64,000 nucleotides of DNA, from assembly GCF_027943255.1 (NCBI RefSeq), contig NC_072892.1:167278792-167342791 (forward strand), written 5' to 3'. The position numbers and the translations under genes are program-made. The first letter of the stretch is position 1, and the number at the start of each line of letters is the position of its first letter. Under the pieces are notes generated by a model. It searched no databases, had not been told where the DNA came from, and saw only the letters and a list, made by a program, of their open reading frames with translations. Below, one piece after another: positions 1 through 11,521 of the stretch. Source of the stretch: Anastrepha obliqua (lineage: Eukaryota; Arthropoda; Insecta; Diptera; Tephritidae).

Positions 1-545
1 GTCCCGTTCCCACTGTTCTCTTGAAGGTAGGAAGGTCGTAAACGCTGTAATCGCAAGTATAGGCGGGAGTGCATAGTCTACCAATCCGGGAAGCTCCGAA
101 GTGCCAGTATGATTTTACCGTAACCATAATCCGTGTTTGACCACAGAGTGTTCAGCCTTATTGCCTTATAATACCACTTTTATCTACTTCTGCGCATAAG
201 ACGTATCGCTGCCTCAAAAATTAAGGTGAGTGTAGGTGCAATCATATTTTCTGTGTGTTGCAAATCAGCGTGGATGATTCCATCAGGTCCCGGTGACTTA
301 TAAGGTTTGAAGCTGCCAATAGCAAGTTCTATGTTATCCTCCGTTATAAAATGTATTGGGGGATTATCGTAGTGAACTATAGGGTGGATTCTACTGTCTT
401 CGTTGCAGAGACAACCTGGAAAGTGCGTCTGCATTAGTAATTCTAGTGTTTCGTCACTGTTGGTTGTCCAATTGTCATTATCTTTTATGAGGTAGCTAGG
501 GTTGCTGGGACTTGTTGATACTACTTTCCGGAGTATTGGTTGGTT
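1..545 (-). mobile_element. LINE fragment (RT amino part, internally deleted)
   Basis: Non-LTR retrotransposon remnant read on the minus strand and running off the left edge. Positions 434-180 encode 84 residues of the reverse transcriptase amino region, with the motif FKPYKSPGPDGI typical of LINE RT. The segment just upstream (about 540-435) still reads as the linker before RT. After residue 84 the frame breaks, and positions 170-1 resemble the region between RT and RNase H (AIRLNTLW, GYGKIIL), so the RT core is deleted. It follows another LINE in the same orientation. It is the same broad type (RNase H-bearing LINE of the I/Loa/R1 kind) as the fragment at 37.8-38.3 kb. Clade is not certain. 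Confidence 0.7.
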
Positions 546-2392
546 GGTTAGAGTGGTGATTCAGCCAGAATCCAACTAGCGCTTCCGCACCATTTTGTTG
601 CCACATCCTCGTTACCAAATTGTTTAACAGTTATTTGCAGCAGGACTATATCCAGTCTGTGCGGTTTAGGAACCTTATTAGGTTGTTGACGTCTAAGCCA
701 GACAGTTGCTCGAGACTCTCGAACAGCGGTTTGCCCAGGGTTAACATTCTGTCCCTCCATAGGGCAGGGCATTCACAGAGGAAATGGAAGATTGTTTCTT
801 TTTTCTCCGGTTGTTTACAACTGTGACAGTATGTGTTGTGAGGTATGCCCGTTTTGGCGGCTTGTTCTCGGATAGATCAAAAGCCAGTTATGACTGCCGT
901 TAGTCTACAAGCGTCCCGTTGTTTCATGTTTATCAATGTCGACGTCTGCTTGAGGTTGTAGGTGGGCCATAACGTTCTGCTGATTTTGCATTTCGTCTGG
1001 TCCCTCCATCTACAATCTGCGATTTGGAGGTATTTTAGGGAAATTGCATTCTTGACTACACCTAATGGTTTGAATACCGGTACTGCAAGAACGTTATTCA
1101 TAGCAGATCCCCCTCTTGCCAGTTCATCGGCTTTTTCGTTACCTTCTATGTTGCAGTGTCCCGGGACCCAAATTAAGTTTACTTTATGGTTTTCACTCAA
1201 GGTGGTAAGGCTATTCCTATTTTGCTCCACCACTTTAGAGGTTGTTGTGGCCGAGTCCAGTGCTTTTATTTCAGCTTGGCTATCCGAAAGAATAGCAATA
1301 GTGCCCTTAAAAGAGAAATCTGCGATTAGTAACCTACAGGCTTCCCCAATTGCTAGTACTTCCGCATGGAAGACGATGCTGGAAGACGCACAAATTTCTC
1401 AATTTTAAGTCTGTGAGAATATATATCAGCTCAAACACCACAATCCATTTTACTACCATCTGTATAGACTGTGGTATCGAAGTTGTTTAGAGAGAATCCC
1501 TTATTCCATTCTTTTTTAGATGGAAAGAGTGTGGCAAAATTCCTATTGAACGTTACCATCGGGACGATGTAGTCAGTCCTCACCGAGGTTAACTGAGTTT
1601 GTCGCGATAATAGACTAGCGTGACCATAAGTTTTTCCTTTCCAGCGACCCGCTTCATTTAACCTAAATGCACTCATGGTTGCCGTCTTCTTTATTTGTAG
1701 GTCTATTGGAATAACGTGTGTCAGTGCATTGAGAGCGTCTCTAGGACATGATCTGATTGCTCCGACCGTTTTTGCACAGACTGATCTTGGTATTCTGCCG
1801 AGTAATTTGGTATTTCACTCTCTCCCTAGAGCTTTCCACCAAACTACCGAGGCATACGATAAAATTGGTCATATAACCGCCTTATACAGCCATAATGTAT
1901 GCTTAGGTTGAAGACCCCATCTTCTTCCAAGCATACGTTTACAGGCATATAAAGCAATTTCTGCTTTCCTTACCCGTTCTTCGACGTTTAACTTCCAGCT
2001 AAGTTTGGAGTCCAAAATTACCCCTAAGTACTTTGCGCTGGTTGATAAAGACAGAGTTTGTCCGTTGATATTTGGTAGGGTAAAAGTTGGTACCTTGTAT
2101 CTGGTGGTAAAAAGCATAAGTTCTGTTTTACACGGGTTTAAACTTAGGCCACATCCTGTGGCCCAAGAGTTAAGCTCGCCTAACGCCCTTTGGATGATCC
2201 CACTGATCGTATTTGGACACAGTCCTGACACCATTAACACCACATCATCAGCGTACGCCACCACTGGTCTCCGAAACACTTTCTATCTTTTGACAGAAGT
2301 CTCTCCAAGACGCTGTTTTTGCTACCCTTATGGCATAGTTAAACGTACGCTGGCATTCTTTGTATCTATCCCACGAGTTGGTTCTCCAAACT
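546..2392 (-). mobile_element. LINE (RT palm, RNase H, zinc knuckle), 5'-truncated and broken
   Basis: Minus-strand non-LTR retrotransposon. Reading from 2392 leftwards there is a short pre-RT linker (AKTASWRDFCQKIE), then a jump into the RT palm with the catalytic YADD at about 2250, thumb sequence to 1869, an RNase H domain (TDGSKM near 1450, ILSDSQAE near 1290, WVPGHCNIEGNEKADELARG near 1130) and a C-terminal Cys/His knuckle near 830-790 (CHSCKQ..HFLCECP). The join between the linker and YADD shows an internal deletion of most of the RT fingers. Several frame breaks separate the blocks, so it is inactive. Its 5' end abuts a mariner transposase at 2393, as expected of a 5'-truncated LINE inserted into a mariner. 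Confidence 0.8.
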
Positions 2393-2960
2393 GATGTTTT
2401 TTGAGTTGGTTCACCTGGCCTGCTTCATAATCTTTTCCGCTTGATATTTTTGTAAATAACCCATTTTGCATCGCCAGTTATCAGTCGTTTTAAAAATGGA
2501 TCATTTTCATTACGTTTCTTTAGCAAATCCCAGCTGTTAATGCGTTGCGTTAAATGCGTTTCTTAAGGTTCTGTACCCCTGTATCGAGTTTTTGAGCATA
2601 GCCAAGTTCTTTTAAGTGATTTTCAATGCATGTGTGTGATGCATGAAGCTTATCTGCAATCTCACGTGTTGTACTGTGACGATCCGAATCGATTATTGCT
2701 TTGATTAGAAAATCATCAACTTAAATTGTACGACCAGAGCGTTTTTCATCTTTGAGTGAAAAATCGCCAGAACGAAATTTGGCAAACCAATTTTGACACT
2801 GCCGTTCTTTAAAGGCTTCGTCACCATAAACAGCACATAACTTTTTATGAGCTTGCTATAACGTTCTCCCTTTGCGGAAAGAAAAAAGGAATATAAGATG
2901 AAAATGTTCCCTTTGATTCTCCATTTTTCAACGAACGCCAAACGAAAACTACGCAACCGA
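2393..2960 (-). pseudogene. mariner transposase, amino-terminal half
   Basis: Read from about 2960 leftwards, this encodes the paired helix-turn-helix half of a mariner transposase in broken frames. Recognisable pieces are KLCAVYGDEAFKERQCQNWF, FAKFRSGDFSLKDEKRSGR (about 2800-2720), DSDRHSTTREIADKLHASHT, and then LKRLITGDAKWVIYKN containing the first catalytic Asp region (about 2510-2450). The C-terminal half is absent because the LINE at 546-2392 joins here. It resembles the mariner at 61.4-62.5 kb in its HTH region. No TIR was identified. Confidence 0.72.
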
Positions 2961-3057
2961 TCAAAAAACTTTGTTTACTGATTGACAGCTGAATTGCCAA
3001 CTATCAAATAACAAAATGTGTTTTACATTTATGATACGTCTACATATGTATATATAA

Positions 3058-3367
3058 TTGGCGGGTACACCCTTTTTGGGTGTTTGGCCGAGCTCCTGCT
3101 CCTATTTGTGGTGTGCGCGTCTTGATGTTGTTCCACAAATGGAGGGACCTACAGTTTCAAGTCGACTCCGAACGGCAGACATTTTTTATGAGGAGCTTTT
3201 TCAAGGCAGAAATACACTCGGAGGTTTGCCATTACCTGCCGAGGGGCGACCGCTATTAGAAAAATGTTTTCCTTAATTTTGGAGTTTTCACCGAGATTCG
3301 AACCGACGTTCTCTCTGTGAATTCCGAATGGTAGTCACGCACCAACCCATTCAGCTACGGCGGCCGC
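3058..3367 (-). mobile_element. tRNA-derived SINE, full length
   Basis: About 310 bp read on the minus strand. The head lies at 3367-3290, where the tRNA-like promoter is visible: a TAGC(T/C)GAATGGG-type A box and a GGTTCGAATCTC-type B box. The body runs to 3058 and ends at an A+T-rich tail (aattatatata). Near-identical copies lie at 6.2, 13.5, 22.7, 41.7, 42.4 and 61.2 kb, with partial copies at 10.0 and 37.2 kb. That copy number and the internal pol III boxes support a SINE family. It is not a functional tRNA, because the tRNA stems are not kept and the body continues for more than 200 bp. Confidence 0.85.
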
Positions 3368-3588
3368 GTCTGCAAATCCTAAAATTCAACTGAAGCCATT
3401 TATGAGTGAAATCCGAAATTACTTAAATGCCAACCCATAACAGGGTCGCATAAAAACATAGAAAATCGTGTCAAAAAGTTTAAAAAATACTTGTACTTGC
3501 CACTACAGCCATCATTTCTAAGATTACTCAATTACTTACTTACTCATGAGCTGCATTTAAATTAAGAATCGGTCCAAAATATTATATA

Positions 3589-4127
3589 GGGTTTTCCAAT
3601 AAGAGGTGTTATTTTAATATTCAAAGAAAAATGCTATTTTTTAATATAAATGATCCGATATTTATTTCATTCTAAAGAGGAAGGTATGCCGTTAATAGTG
3701 AAAAATAACATCAGGCAAATGACCACCACGACCACGCTTACAGGACAATATCCTTTTCATGAAATTTTCCATAACCGAAGTTATGCAAAGTGGCTGCCCT
3801 ATGCCCTCGATAGCCTCACGAATTTCATCTTTGAGGCCTTGAATCGACCATGGGCTGTTGGCCTAGACCTTCTCTTTCACGTGACCCCAAAGAAAAAAGT
3901 CACAAGATCTCGGTGGCCAATTGTGATCACCTCTTCGAGAGATAACACGTTCCGGAAACTTTTCCCGTAAAAGATCAATGGTTTCGTTGCTTGTGTGCCA
4001 CGTAGCGCCGTCTTGTTGAAAATAAACGTTGTCCAGATCAATACCATCCAATTCCGGCCATAAGAAAACGTTAATCATCTCTCGATAGCGCAATCCATTT
4101 ACCAATAACACCTGTTATTGGAAAACC
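3589..4127 (-). mobile_element. Deleted Tc1/mariner-superfamily element with TIRs
   Basis: About 540 bp bounded by inverted ends of about 28 bp: GGGTTTTCCAATAAGAGGTG on the left, and GGTTTTCCAATAACAGGTG as the reverse complement of the right end. The minus strand encodes the C-terminal part of a DDxD transposase (YFQQDGATWHT, then WPPRSCDFFLWGHVKEKV) from 4111 to about 3800. Everything upstream of that half is missing: the TIR is followed almost directly by the coding segment. The element at 21617-22089 carries the same structure in the other orientation, so this deleted form itself appears to have moved. Confidence 0.78.
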
Positions 4128-4345
4128 ACCTTATTTTATCACTATTCAAATTAAGTAAGTGAACTGTGTGCAAAAGTTTTTCCATAAGAAAGAATGCGAA
4201 ATAAAGTACAAACTTAACTTAAAATAACTTTCTCGATTCCTTCCATATAATCATCCTATAAATTTGATATTCATTAATATATTATATGTATTGTAATTGT
4301 ATGAATATTATAACAGCACATTTACTTGTATACTTTCTTTCACAG

Positions 4346-4560
4346 TTATTTTGAGAGATGTACCACGCACTGGCCTATCACGCAGACCTGTAAACAGAAA
4401 GACTTCGTATCAGTTATTTCGAACGATTATCGTAAACGAAGGTTTAACTGGATTGTATCGCGGCTTAATTTTAAATTTAGTAAAAGTTGTGCCTGCTGTC
4501 TGCATTAGTTATATTGTCTACGAGTATTCCATTCGGACTTTGGGCGTAACCATGAGTTGA
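4346..4560 (+). CDS. Terminal exon of SCaMC-like mitochondrial carrier (partial, possibly decayed)
   Basis: A pyrimidine-rich acceptor (tttctttcacag) ends at 4345 and is followed by an open frame to TGA at 4558-4560. The last 45 residues ([18 protein letters not shown], then [21 protein letters not shown]) match the C-terminal repeat of calcium-binding mitochondrial ATP-Mg/Pi carriers (SLC25A23/24/25 group), whose C-termini read GLYRGL..N..KV.PAVSISYVVYE. These inner-membrane carriers exchange ATP-Mg for phosphate under Ca2+ control. The first codons read [11 protein letters not shown] where carriers normally have a RTRLQAQ-like motif, so either the exon has small compensating indels or it is a pseudogene. 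No upstream exon was found in the window; introns could extend to the left. A polyadenylation-type AATAAA follows at about 4573. Confidence 0.6.
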
Positions 4561-4844
4561 TTAGAGTCTACCAATAAATAAATACTCGCAAAGTGATTGT
4601 GGCTTGTGTAACTTAATTTTAAAATAAAAAAGACAGATAACGTTACTAATTATTACTATAAATAATCATTTTTGGAAAAAAAGGGCATAAAATACCCTTA
4701 AAGTACGTTCACATATGCAGTAATTAGCAGTAAGTCCAGGAAAATTAATCTACCCGTTCACGTATGACATTTTAGCTGCAAAATTGGCAATCAGCTGGTT
4801 TAAAAGTTTTTACTTCTTCAAGACTGTTTTGAAAGGTGTTTATA

Positions 4845-6155
4845 CTACTGTGGACAAAAAGTAAGGTGAATTTGGTTGTAAAATGAAAAATCTTTATTTA
4901 TTCTTGTAAATCAATTTCATCCCTTTCAAAATAATCCCATCTCGATGAAATACACTTATGCCAACGATTTTTCCAATCCCCGAAACATGCCAAATAGTCC
5001 ATTTCCGGTATAGCCATCAGCACCTTCTTCGATTCAGCTTTTATCTCCTCAATCGACTCGAAACGCGTTCCCCGGAGTGGTCTCTTGAGTTTTGGGAATA
5101 GCCATAAGTCACACGGAGCCAAATCAGGCGAATACGGTGGTTGCGGAACGATATGCGTGGAACTTTTGGCGAAATGGTCACGAAGAACGAGTGCAGTGTG
5201 AGACGGTGCATTATCGTGATGCAAAAACCAAGAGTTGTTGGCCCATAATTCTGGTCTTTTTAGACCAATTGCTTCACGTAAACGGCGCATAACGCTCAAA
5301 TAATATTCCTTATTAACAGTTTGGCTAGAGGGAAGGAATTCATAGTGCACCACACCACGAAAATCGAAAAAACTGTCATCATGACCTCTATTTTTGAACG
5401 ACTTTGACGTGCTCTTTTCGGTCTGGCCTCGCCTTTAGCACGATATTCGCTTGATTGGTCGGTTGTTTCAGGGTCGTAAGCATAAATCCATGTCTCATCT
5501 CCCGTAATGATGCATTTGAGCTTGTCCTGATAGTCTGAAAGCATTGTTTCACACACATCAACGCGACGACTTTTTTCCAAGAAATTGAGAGTTTCGGTAC
5601 CAAACGTGATTTGACTTTTCGTAGGCCCAAATGGTCTTTCAAAATGGTTTTCACAGATCCTTCTGATATTCCGATCATATCAGTAAGGTCTTTAACAGTC
5701 AACCGACGATTTTTGAGCACTAACTCCTTCACTTTATTGACGTGTTGGTCATCTGTTGACGTCGATGGTCGTCCGGAGCGCTCCAAGTCATCAACACGTT
5801 CTCGACCCTCTTTGAAGTCTTTGCACCACTTATAAACATTTTTCTGCGACATGGTCGAATCACCAAATGCCTTCTGCAACATGCTAAATGTTTCCGCAGC
5901 CGAAATTTCATTCCGCAAACAAAATTTAATGGCACTTCTCTGCTCAATCAAATCAGACATTGTAAAAATCGAGAAATGCACTCTTGGTCGTTTGGTAAAC
6001 ACAAGCGTAAATATACTACTGATAATGACATTCACATGAAAGTTGGCCCAGATGTTATTAACAGTGCTGCCAACTCATGAAAAAAAGAACTAGAGCGAAA
6101 TTTTAATCCCGCGAAGTTTGACAAATAAATTCACCTTACTTTTTGCCCACAGTAG
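4845..6155 (-). mobile_element. Complete-length mariner element with TIRs and TA duplication
   Basis: Element of 1311 bp, the usual mariner length, with about 28-bp terminal inverted repeats (CTACTGTGGACAAAAAGTAA on the left; the right end is its complement with one mismatch). It is flanked on both sides by TA. The transposase pseudogene lies inside on the minus strand. A SINE starts only about 18 bp beyond the right end. Confidence 0.92.
4898..5960 (-). pseudogene. mariner transposase (DD34D), frameshifted
   Basis: Starts MSDLIEQRSAIKF at 5960 and runs to TAA at 4898-4900. It has an amino-terminal HTH pair (KAFGDSTMSQKNVYKWCKDF; then LTVKDLTDMIGISEGSVKTI) and the catalytic motifs TGDETWIYAYD, HHDNAPSHT and YSPDLAPCD. 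Counting from the second Asp to the third gives 34 intervening residues, the mariner DD34D signature. The frame is broken twice: near 5590, just after RLVPKL, and near 5370, between EVMMTVF and VVHYEFLPS. All three Asp are kept, so only the frameshifts appear to disable it. It belongs to the cut-and-paste IS630-Tc1-mariner superfamily. Confidence 0.88.
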
Positions 6156-6173
6156 TATATATGTATATATATT

Positions 6174-6471
6174 TAGCGCGTACACCCTTTTTGGGTGTTC
6201 GGCCGCGCTCCTCCTCCTATTTGTGGTGTGCGTCTTGATGTTGTTCCACAAATGGAGGGACCTTTCAAGCCGACACAGAACGGCAGATATTTTTATTAGG
6301 AGCTTTTTCATGGCAGAAATACACTCGGAGGTTTGCCATTGCCTGCCGAGGGGCGACCGCTATTAGAAAAATGTTTTTATTAATTTTGCTTTCTCCGAGA
6401 TTCGAACCAACGTTCTCTCTGTGAACTCCGAATGGTAATCACGCCCCAACCCATTCGGCTACGGCGGCCGC
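6174..6471 (-). mobile_element. tRNA-derived SINE copy
   Basis: Same family as 3058-3367. The minus-strand head at 6471 carries the A-box region and a recognisable B box (ggttcgaatct complement near 6400), and the tail ends in an A+T-rich run at 6174. It lies immediately beside the right TIR of the mariner at 6155, so the two insertions share a short A+T-rich landing site. Confidence 0.85.
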
Positions 6472-6599
6472 AGCTGTTGAAAGGTGTTTACTTAATAGAA
6501 ATTGGTTTGGTACAATATTTTAATGTTTTTGGTTGTTTAATTATTATTAAAGCTATGAACAAAAGGCAAATAGAAGCTACATTTGATTGGGTAAATTGT

Positions 6600-8870
6600 T
6601 GTTAGTAAGAAACAGTTGAAGGAAATCCATAACGACGACGTCTACTGAGGATAATAAACCTACTTTTGTCATAAGTAATAGACAGAAAGTTTTAGACGCT
6701 ACTTTAGCTTTTAACTCCGTTATTAACAGAATTGAGAGCTGGAAAGTTTTGAAAGAACATTCCTTCTCTGATCATATATCACGATTGAGGTTAGTAAAAA
6801 TCTACCGAAACCTAAGACTGGTAGAAATTTCAGGGAAACAGAATGGGAAAAGTATGTATCGGGGTTACGCTAAGAACATGTCCATCTGTTGTACCACTAA
6901 GCATAGAAGGACTGTCAAGATTTGGTTGACAAGACCTACCTACAACATGAATACTGCCTTAGCTGAAGCCTGTCCCATAAGAAGACTGACAGGTAAACCC
7001 AAGCCTCAGTGGTGGGCGGTTGAACTAAGCAAGCTTCAAAAAACAAGCAGAAGCGCTTTTAATGAGGCAAAGAAAACACGTATCGCAGAAGATTGGAAAG
7101 ACCATAAAGATGCTCTGAGAATCTATAAGAAGGAAATCCGAAATGCCTAAAGGCAATCTTGGAAATCCTTTTGCGAAGAGGTTGAGTTGATTCCTGAGAT
7201 TTCCAGACTTCGTAAGATATTAGCGCGAAGTCTTAAAAATTGGCAACTGCTACAGAAATGTGATAGTACCAGTAAAAAGCCTTTAGAACTTATTTACTTA
7301 ACACACATTTTCCAGGCTGTTCAGACATTACTGGACATGACATGGAAGATACAGTACACTGTCGTGAAGTCAGAATAGACGCTATATCTGAGGACCGACT
7401 CTTATGGGCGATTGAAAGTTTCAGACCTTTTAAATCACCAGGTCCAGATGGTGTTTATCCAGTGGAACTGCAGAAAGTCACTGGATATTTAACACACTGG
7501 CTACTAGCAATCTTCAGAGGTTGCTTTCTGTACGGTCATATACCTCTTATGAGGAGACAAGACAAAATTGTTTGCATTCCAAAAGCTGGTAGAAACTCAC
7601 ATAGCCACCTAAAAGACTTAAGACCGATATCTCTTTCTTCAACCATCTTAGACTCCTAGACGGATGTACCCAGTGATTGTCTTAATGAAAATCCCTTCTA
7701 GAATGGCTTGAAGAAGATCCATCCCCCAACACACCCGTGAAGATCTACACGTTCGATTATAAAAAGGACATCGGTGTAGGATCAGGGTTATATTGCGAAG
7801 AGTTTTTTAGCAGTGAATTCTTTAAACTACCGAATCATTGAAGTGTTTTTCAAGCGGAAATAAACGCTATTCAAGAAGCCTTAAGATGGTTAGAGATAAA
7901 CAGAATACCATCAAAAGATATCTGCATTCTATCAGACAGTCAAGCTTCCCTATGGGCTCTGGATGCATTCCAAATAACATAAAGGAGTGTTTTACATTGT
8001 CGCCAATCCCTTAATGAGATGGCTAAGCAGCATCGTATTATCTTATGCTGGGTTCCAGGCTACAGAGATATATCAGAGAACTGTAGGGCTGACCAACTTG
8101 CAAGAGAAGATACCTGTATGCTAAAAATAAATCATTTTATAGGGGCACCTCTCGCAACCTGTAAGCTTCTTGTTATGGACGCACTAATCAATTCTGTAAA
8201 TCAAAAATGGATTAGCGCCAATACCTGTGAAATTGTTAGGCAAACCTGGTTAAGCCTAAATTGTTGTATATCCAGGAATATTATAAAATTTAGTAAATTT
8301 CAAATTAGGACCTTAGTAGCGGCCCTCACGGGACGTTGTATCACACACGAGATCACGCAAAGAGATTAGGCGCTTACATTTATGATTTCTGTCGTAGCTG
8401 TAGGAATGAGGAGGAGTTGGAAAGAATTCAACACCTTTTTTGCACATGACCGGCTCTAGCCAGAAGCAGGAGCCGATATTTAAGATCCGACTTCTTAATG
8501 AATATAGATAATCTATACACTTTAGGTATCAACAACCTTTTACGCTTTGTCCAAAAGTCAGGATGGCTCATTATGGAAAGGGAAATGTAGCCCAGCCCCT
8601 GCGGCTCACAACGGGCTAATTCGTGGCCAAGTGGCATCGCTGTCTCTATGTGCGAGGCAGCTGCCAAAATAACCCAACCTAGTATGAGACTATTTTGTAA
8701 TTCTAGGATTTTGGGAGAGAAATTTTGTATGGGTAATCTCGCTTTTGCGGATAAAGTAGGTAATCTCGTTATATGTGAACCTATTATTAGAGACAGAAAT
8801 TATAAAATTTACTTTTCGCCACTACTGCGAGCTAAAATGGCATTTGAACAAATAAGTTTCTGATTGATTT
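6600..8870 (+). mobile_element. LINE with endonuclease tail, RT start and RNase H; internally deleted
   Basis: Plus-strand non-LTR element in broken frames. Positions about 6640-6780 resemble the end of an AP-like endonuclease (ATLAFNSVINRIESWKVL, SDHISR). 6960-7180 is the linker to RT (WWAVELSKLQ..RKEIRNA). 7342-7659 is the RT amino region (IESFRPFKSPGPDGVYPVEL, ICIPKAG, LKDLRPISLSS). The RT palm is missing: at about 7660 the sequence jumps to RNase H (FQAEINAIQEALRWL, ILSDSQASLW, then IILCWVPGYRDISENCRADQLARE at 8035-8110) and C-terminal sequence to about 8370. The rest to 8870 looks like the 3' region. Multiple stops make it inactive. Confidence 0.78.
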
Positions 8871-8930
8871 CAAGGACATTACAAGGATATTACAAACTGA
8901 CATCAGAATCACGAGATCCTTCTTTGTATA

Positions 8931-9464
8931 CTACAAGCGAAAGCGCGGAACGAACGACAAAGCAAACGAACGGCAACGTTCGACATCTTGCTCTCTCCTA
9001 CTTAAGTGAGCGTACATATATGTGTATGTATATGCGCATATGTACATATATAAATTCACGTATTTGTATTTGCATATGCCTTCTTATTGATTATTATTAA
9101 TTTGATTTACTTGAAGAATTTAAAATAAAACCAAGTTTGTTAATAATACCTGTTATTTTAACGTTATTATTATTTTTTGACGTGATTATGTTATGTTATG
9201 TTATGTTATGTTATGTTATGTTATGTTATGTTATGTTATGTTATGTTATGTTATGTTATGTTATGTTATGTTATGTTATGTTATGTTATGTTAAAGTATA
9301 TTATGTTATGTTAATGTTAACTCATTCTCTATATCCATACAAAATATCTATCAAACAAATAAAATTAAAATTTTCTTTTGAAAAATGCAACCATTCAATC
9401 AATATTTTCTTATGACGTTATCACGTTAAACTATCGTCAGTAAACCGACTTTACAGACATCCTC
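8931..9464 (+). mobile_element. Array-bearing Helentron-like element, copy 1 (one end truncated)
   Basis: Shares with copies at 34.9, 43.7 and 51.6 kb an inner block (CAAGCGAAAGCGCGGAACGA onward), a stretch ending in cctgttattttaacg, a pentanucleotide array and a conserved right block that ends CGACTTTACAGACA(a/t)CCTC at 9464, followed by a T run. The left terminus is missing: the copy begins inside the element just after the LINE. The sequence GACGTGA immediately before the array is a relic of the left terminal motif seen complete in copies 2 and 4. Confidence 0.7.
9188..9292 (+). repeat. (ATGTT)n pentanucleotide array, about 21 units
   Basis: Uninterrupted TTATG repeats inside the Helentron-like copy 1, starting just after gacgtga. 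Open frames that translate as repeated MLCYV are a product of this array and are not a protein gene. Confidence 0.95.
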
Positions 9465-9954
9465 TTTTTGTTTTATAAACTATTTAAGGCCGAAATTTTG
9501 GTCAAAAATCGATTTTGTTTTTTATTTTTTGAGAAACCGCCATTTTGTCAAAAAAAAAAATTATTTTGTTTATTCCTTCGGTTAATTACTAGATTTGACA
9601 TTTCTTTAACAAAATTTGTTTGGTTTTTTTATATTCAAAGGATACAGTTCAGAGATATATTAGTCACCGCAAAACGTCTTTTTTGAGCGGAGCTCCCGGA
9701 GATCAGCTGTAGCTTCTTTCCAAATAAATATTTTTACTAATACGAAGTCTTAAAATACAGTTAAAAGATAACAAATAAGTGTGTAAATTTTTAGATCAAT
9801 AAATTTAAAAGTTTTCTCAGAAAAAATTCTGGAAAATTCGCTTTTTTCGGCCTTCTAACTGTATATAACCCCTTAAAATCGACTTCACCCAGTTATATCC
9901 TTGCCACCATTTTTAAATCTATAAGAAACCAACACATTTATTATATTAAGCAAA
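9465..9954. other. A+T-rich spacer, nothing recognised
   Basis: No coding similarity, terminal repeats or RNA signal recognised. Poly-T and poly-A runs dominate. Confidence 0.5.
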
Positions 9955-10140
9955 CCCCCGGCAGGCAATGGCAAACCTCCGAGTGTTTTCTGCCATGAAA
10001 AAGCTCCTCATAAAAATATCTGCCGTTCGGAATCGGCTTGAAACTGTAGGTCCCTCCATTTGTGGAACAACATCAAGACGCACACCACAAATAGGAGGAG
10101 GAGCTCGGCCAAACACCTAACAGAAGTGTACGCGCCAATT
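9955..10140 (+). mobile_element. 5'-truncated tRNA-derived SINE
   Basis: Only the 3' part of the SINE family is present, from CGGCAGGCAATGGCAAACC to the GTACGCGCCAATTA tail. The tRNA-like head with boxes A and B is absent. 5' truncation is what target-primed reverse transcription by a LINE produces. Confidence 0.82.
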
Positions 10141-11521
10141 ATTTATTTTTAAACCCCCGTATAACGTCAAAATAAAGCCTAAATAAAACAGTCGCCGGCA
10201 AAGAAAGCAGGTTTGTGGACAAAATTCTAATAAAATTTTTGTTAAATACCTACATATTATTAATAATGCATTCATTTAACAAAAAAAGCAATGGCTCTTT
10301 TACACAGAAGCAGTCGAATCTCTTTTGGAATTGTGGGAAGAGAAGCTATTATTGTTTTACAGAGATGAGAAGAAGGTTGTTGAGCCTTCAGGCGGAAGTA
10401 CTTCAATAAAATACAACATATCTTTTGCGTCCATCAGCGTGGAAGTACTTCTTTGGCGTTTATTTTATTTTTTAAGTGAAACTTCTTAGGCGTCGTTGGA
10501 CGAGATAGAGTGGAGAAAAAAATTTCAAGGCCATGCAACGTTTTGGGAATTTTCGTTCCGTGAGAGAGAAAAAGGATATAACGTAGAGGAAAAGGAGAGA
10601 GAGCGCTATACTTTATATATATCTTAGATACAATTTAGGCTATTTTTCCTGAGGTTTTCCTTGTGGTAGCTAATTTCTAGTGAGAAATAACACTGCCTAA
10701 TTTTTGCCGCTTGTTTGTTGGTGCAAAGTTGTGAGAAATATATTTTTAGTAGGAAGTTTTAATTTTATTGTTAATTTATGTAATCCAGGATTTAAATATA
10801 TACAATAATATATTCTTCAGGTCAATAAAAAACTAAAAAAGTACAAATAAAACAATATGTAAGGAAGTTTGTCGTACAAAATATTGATTATTGCCTAATT
10901 TTAAATTAATTTAATTTTATTATATCCTATTTTATTTTATTATTCGTTTTATTTCAATTGATTTATTTTTTAAATTTTTTTTTCAATTGATTTTTTGATA
11001 TTTTTTTATTGATGTTTTTTAATTTTAATTTTTTTTTTGTTTTTCTTTTAATTTTACTTTATTTTATTTTATTCTATTTTTTTATAAATTAATACATGTA
11101 CCACATTACTATATAATTTATTTCATATACGTTTTCCTTTCCTTTTTAAATTTATTCAAGCTGCTACATTTTCTTATTTTGTTTTACTTCTTCATTTGAT
11201 TTTTTCGTAATTTTAATATATTTTACAATTTTATACAATAATTTCTTTGTTGTTATTGAATTTGAACACTTACATTGAGTCACTCTGTAGTGAATTTACG
11301 TTCTCTGGTCAAAACTGGTCAAAGTGCAATCTTCTAAGCAACTCTGTCTCTCCACTGTCAATTTCACGCGGCACATATTCGCGTTCGTTTCTTTGGCATT
11401 CATCTGCGAAGGAATTTTATTGTCTCCTCGTTACCGGCATCGTTAAAGTATTTTTGGTGAATCTTGAAAATTTTTAGTACAGTTAATTTAGCAGAGTGTT
11501 ACTTCATTAAATAATAACAAA
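10141..11521. other. A+T-rich region upstream of FKBP39; possible short Helitron-like terminus
   Basis: Mostly low-complexity A+T sequence, especially 10890-11240. Around 10475-10630 there is a motif AAGTGAAACTTCTTAGGCGT followed by GA-rich sequence. This resembles the left end of the Helitron-like fragment near 27.18 kb and, inverted, its right end near 29.90 kb. About 240 bp directly before the FKBP39 start (from 11280) is less A+T-rich and probably holds the promoter and 5' UTR; no clear TATA was seen. Confidence 0.35.

Noticed and set aside
5092..5292. Plus-strand ORFs across the mariner at 4.8-6.2 kb
   Set aside because: Antisense shadows of the transposase.
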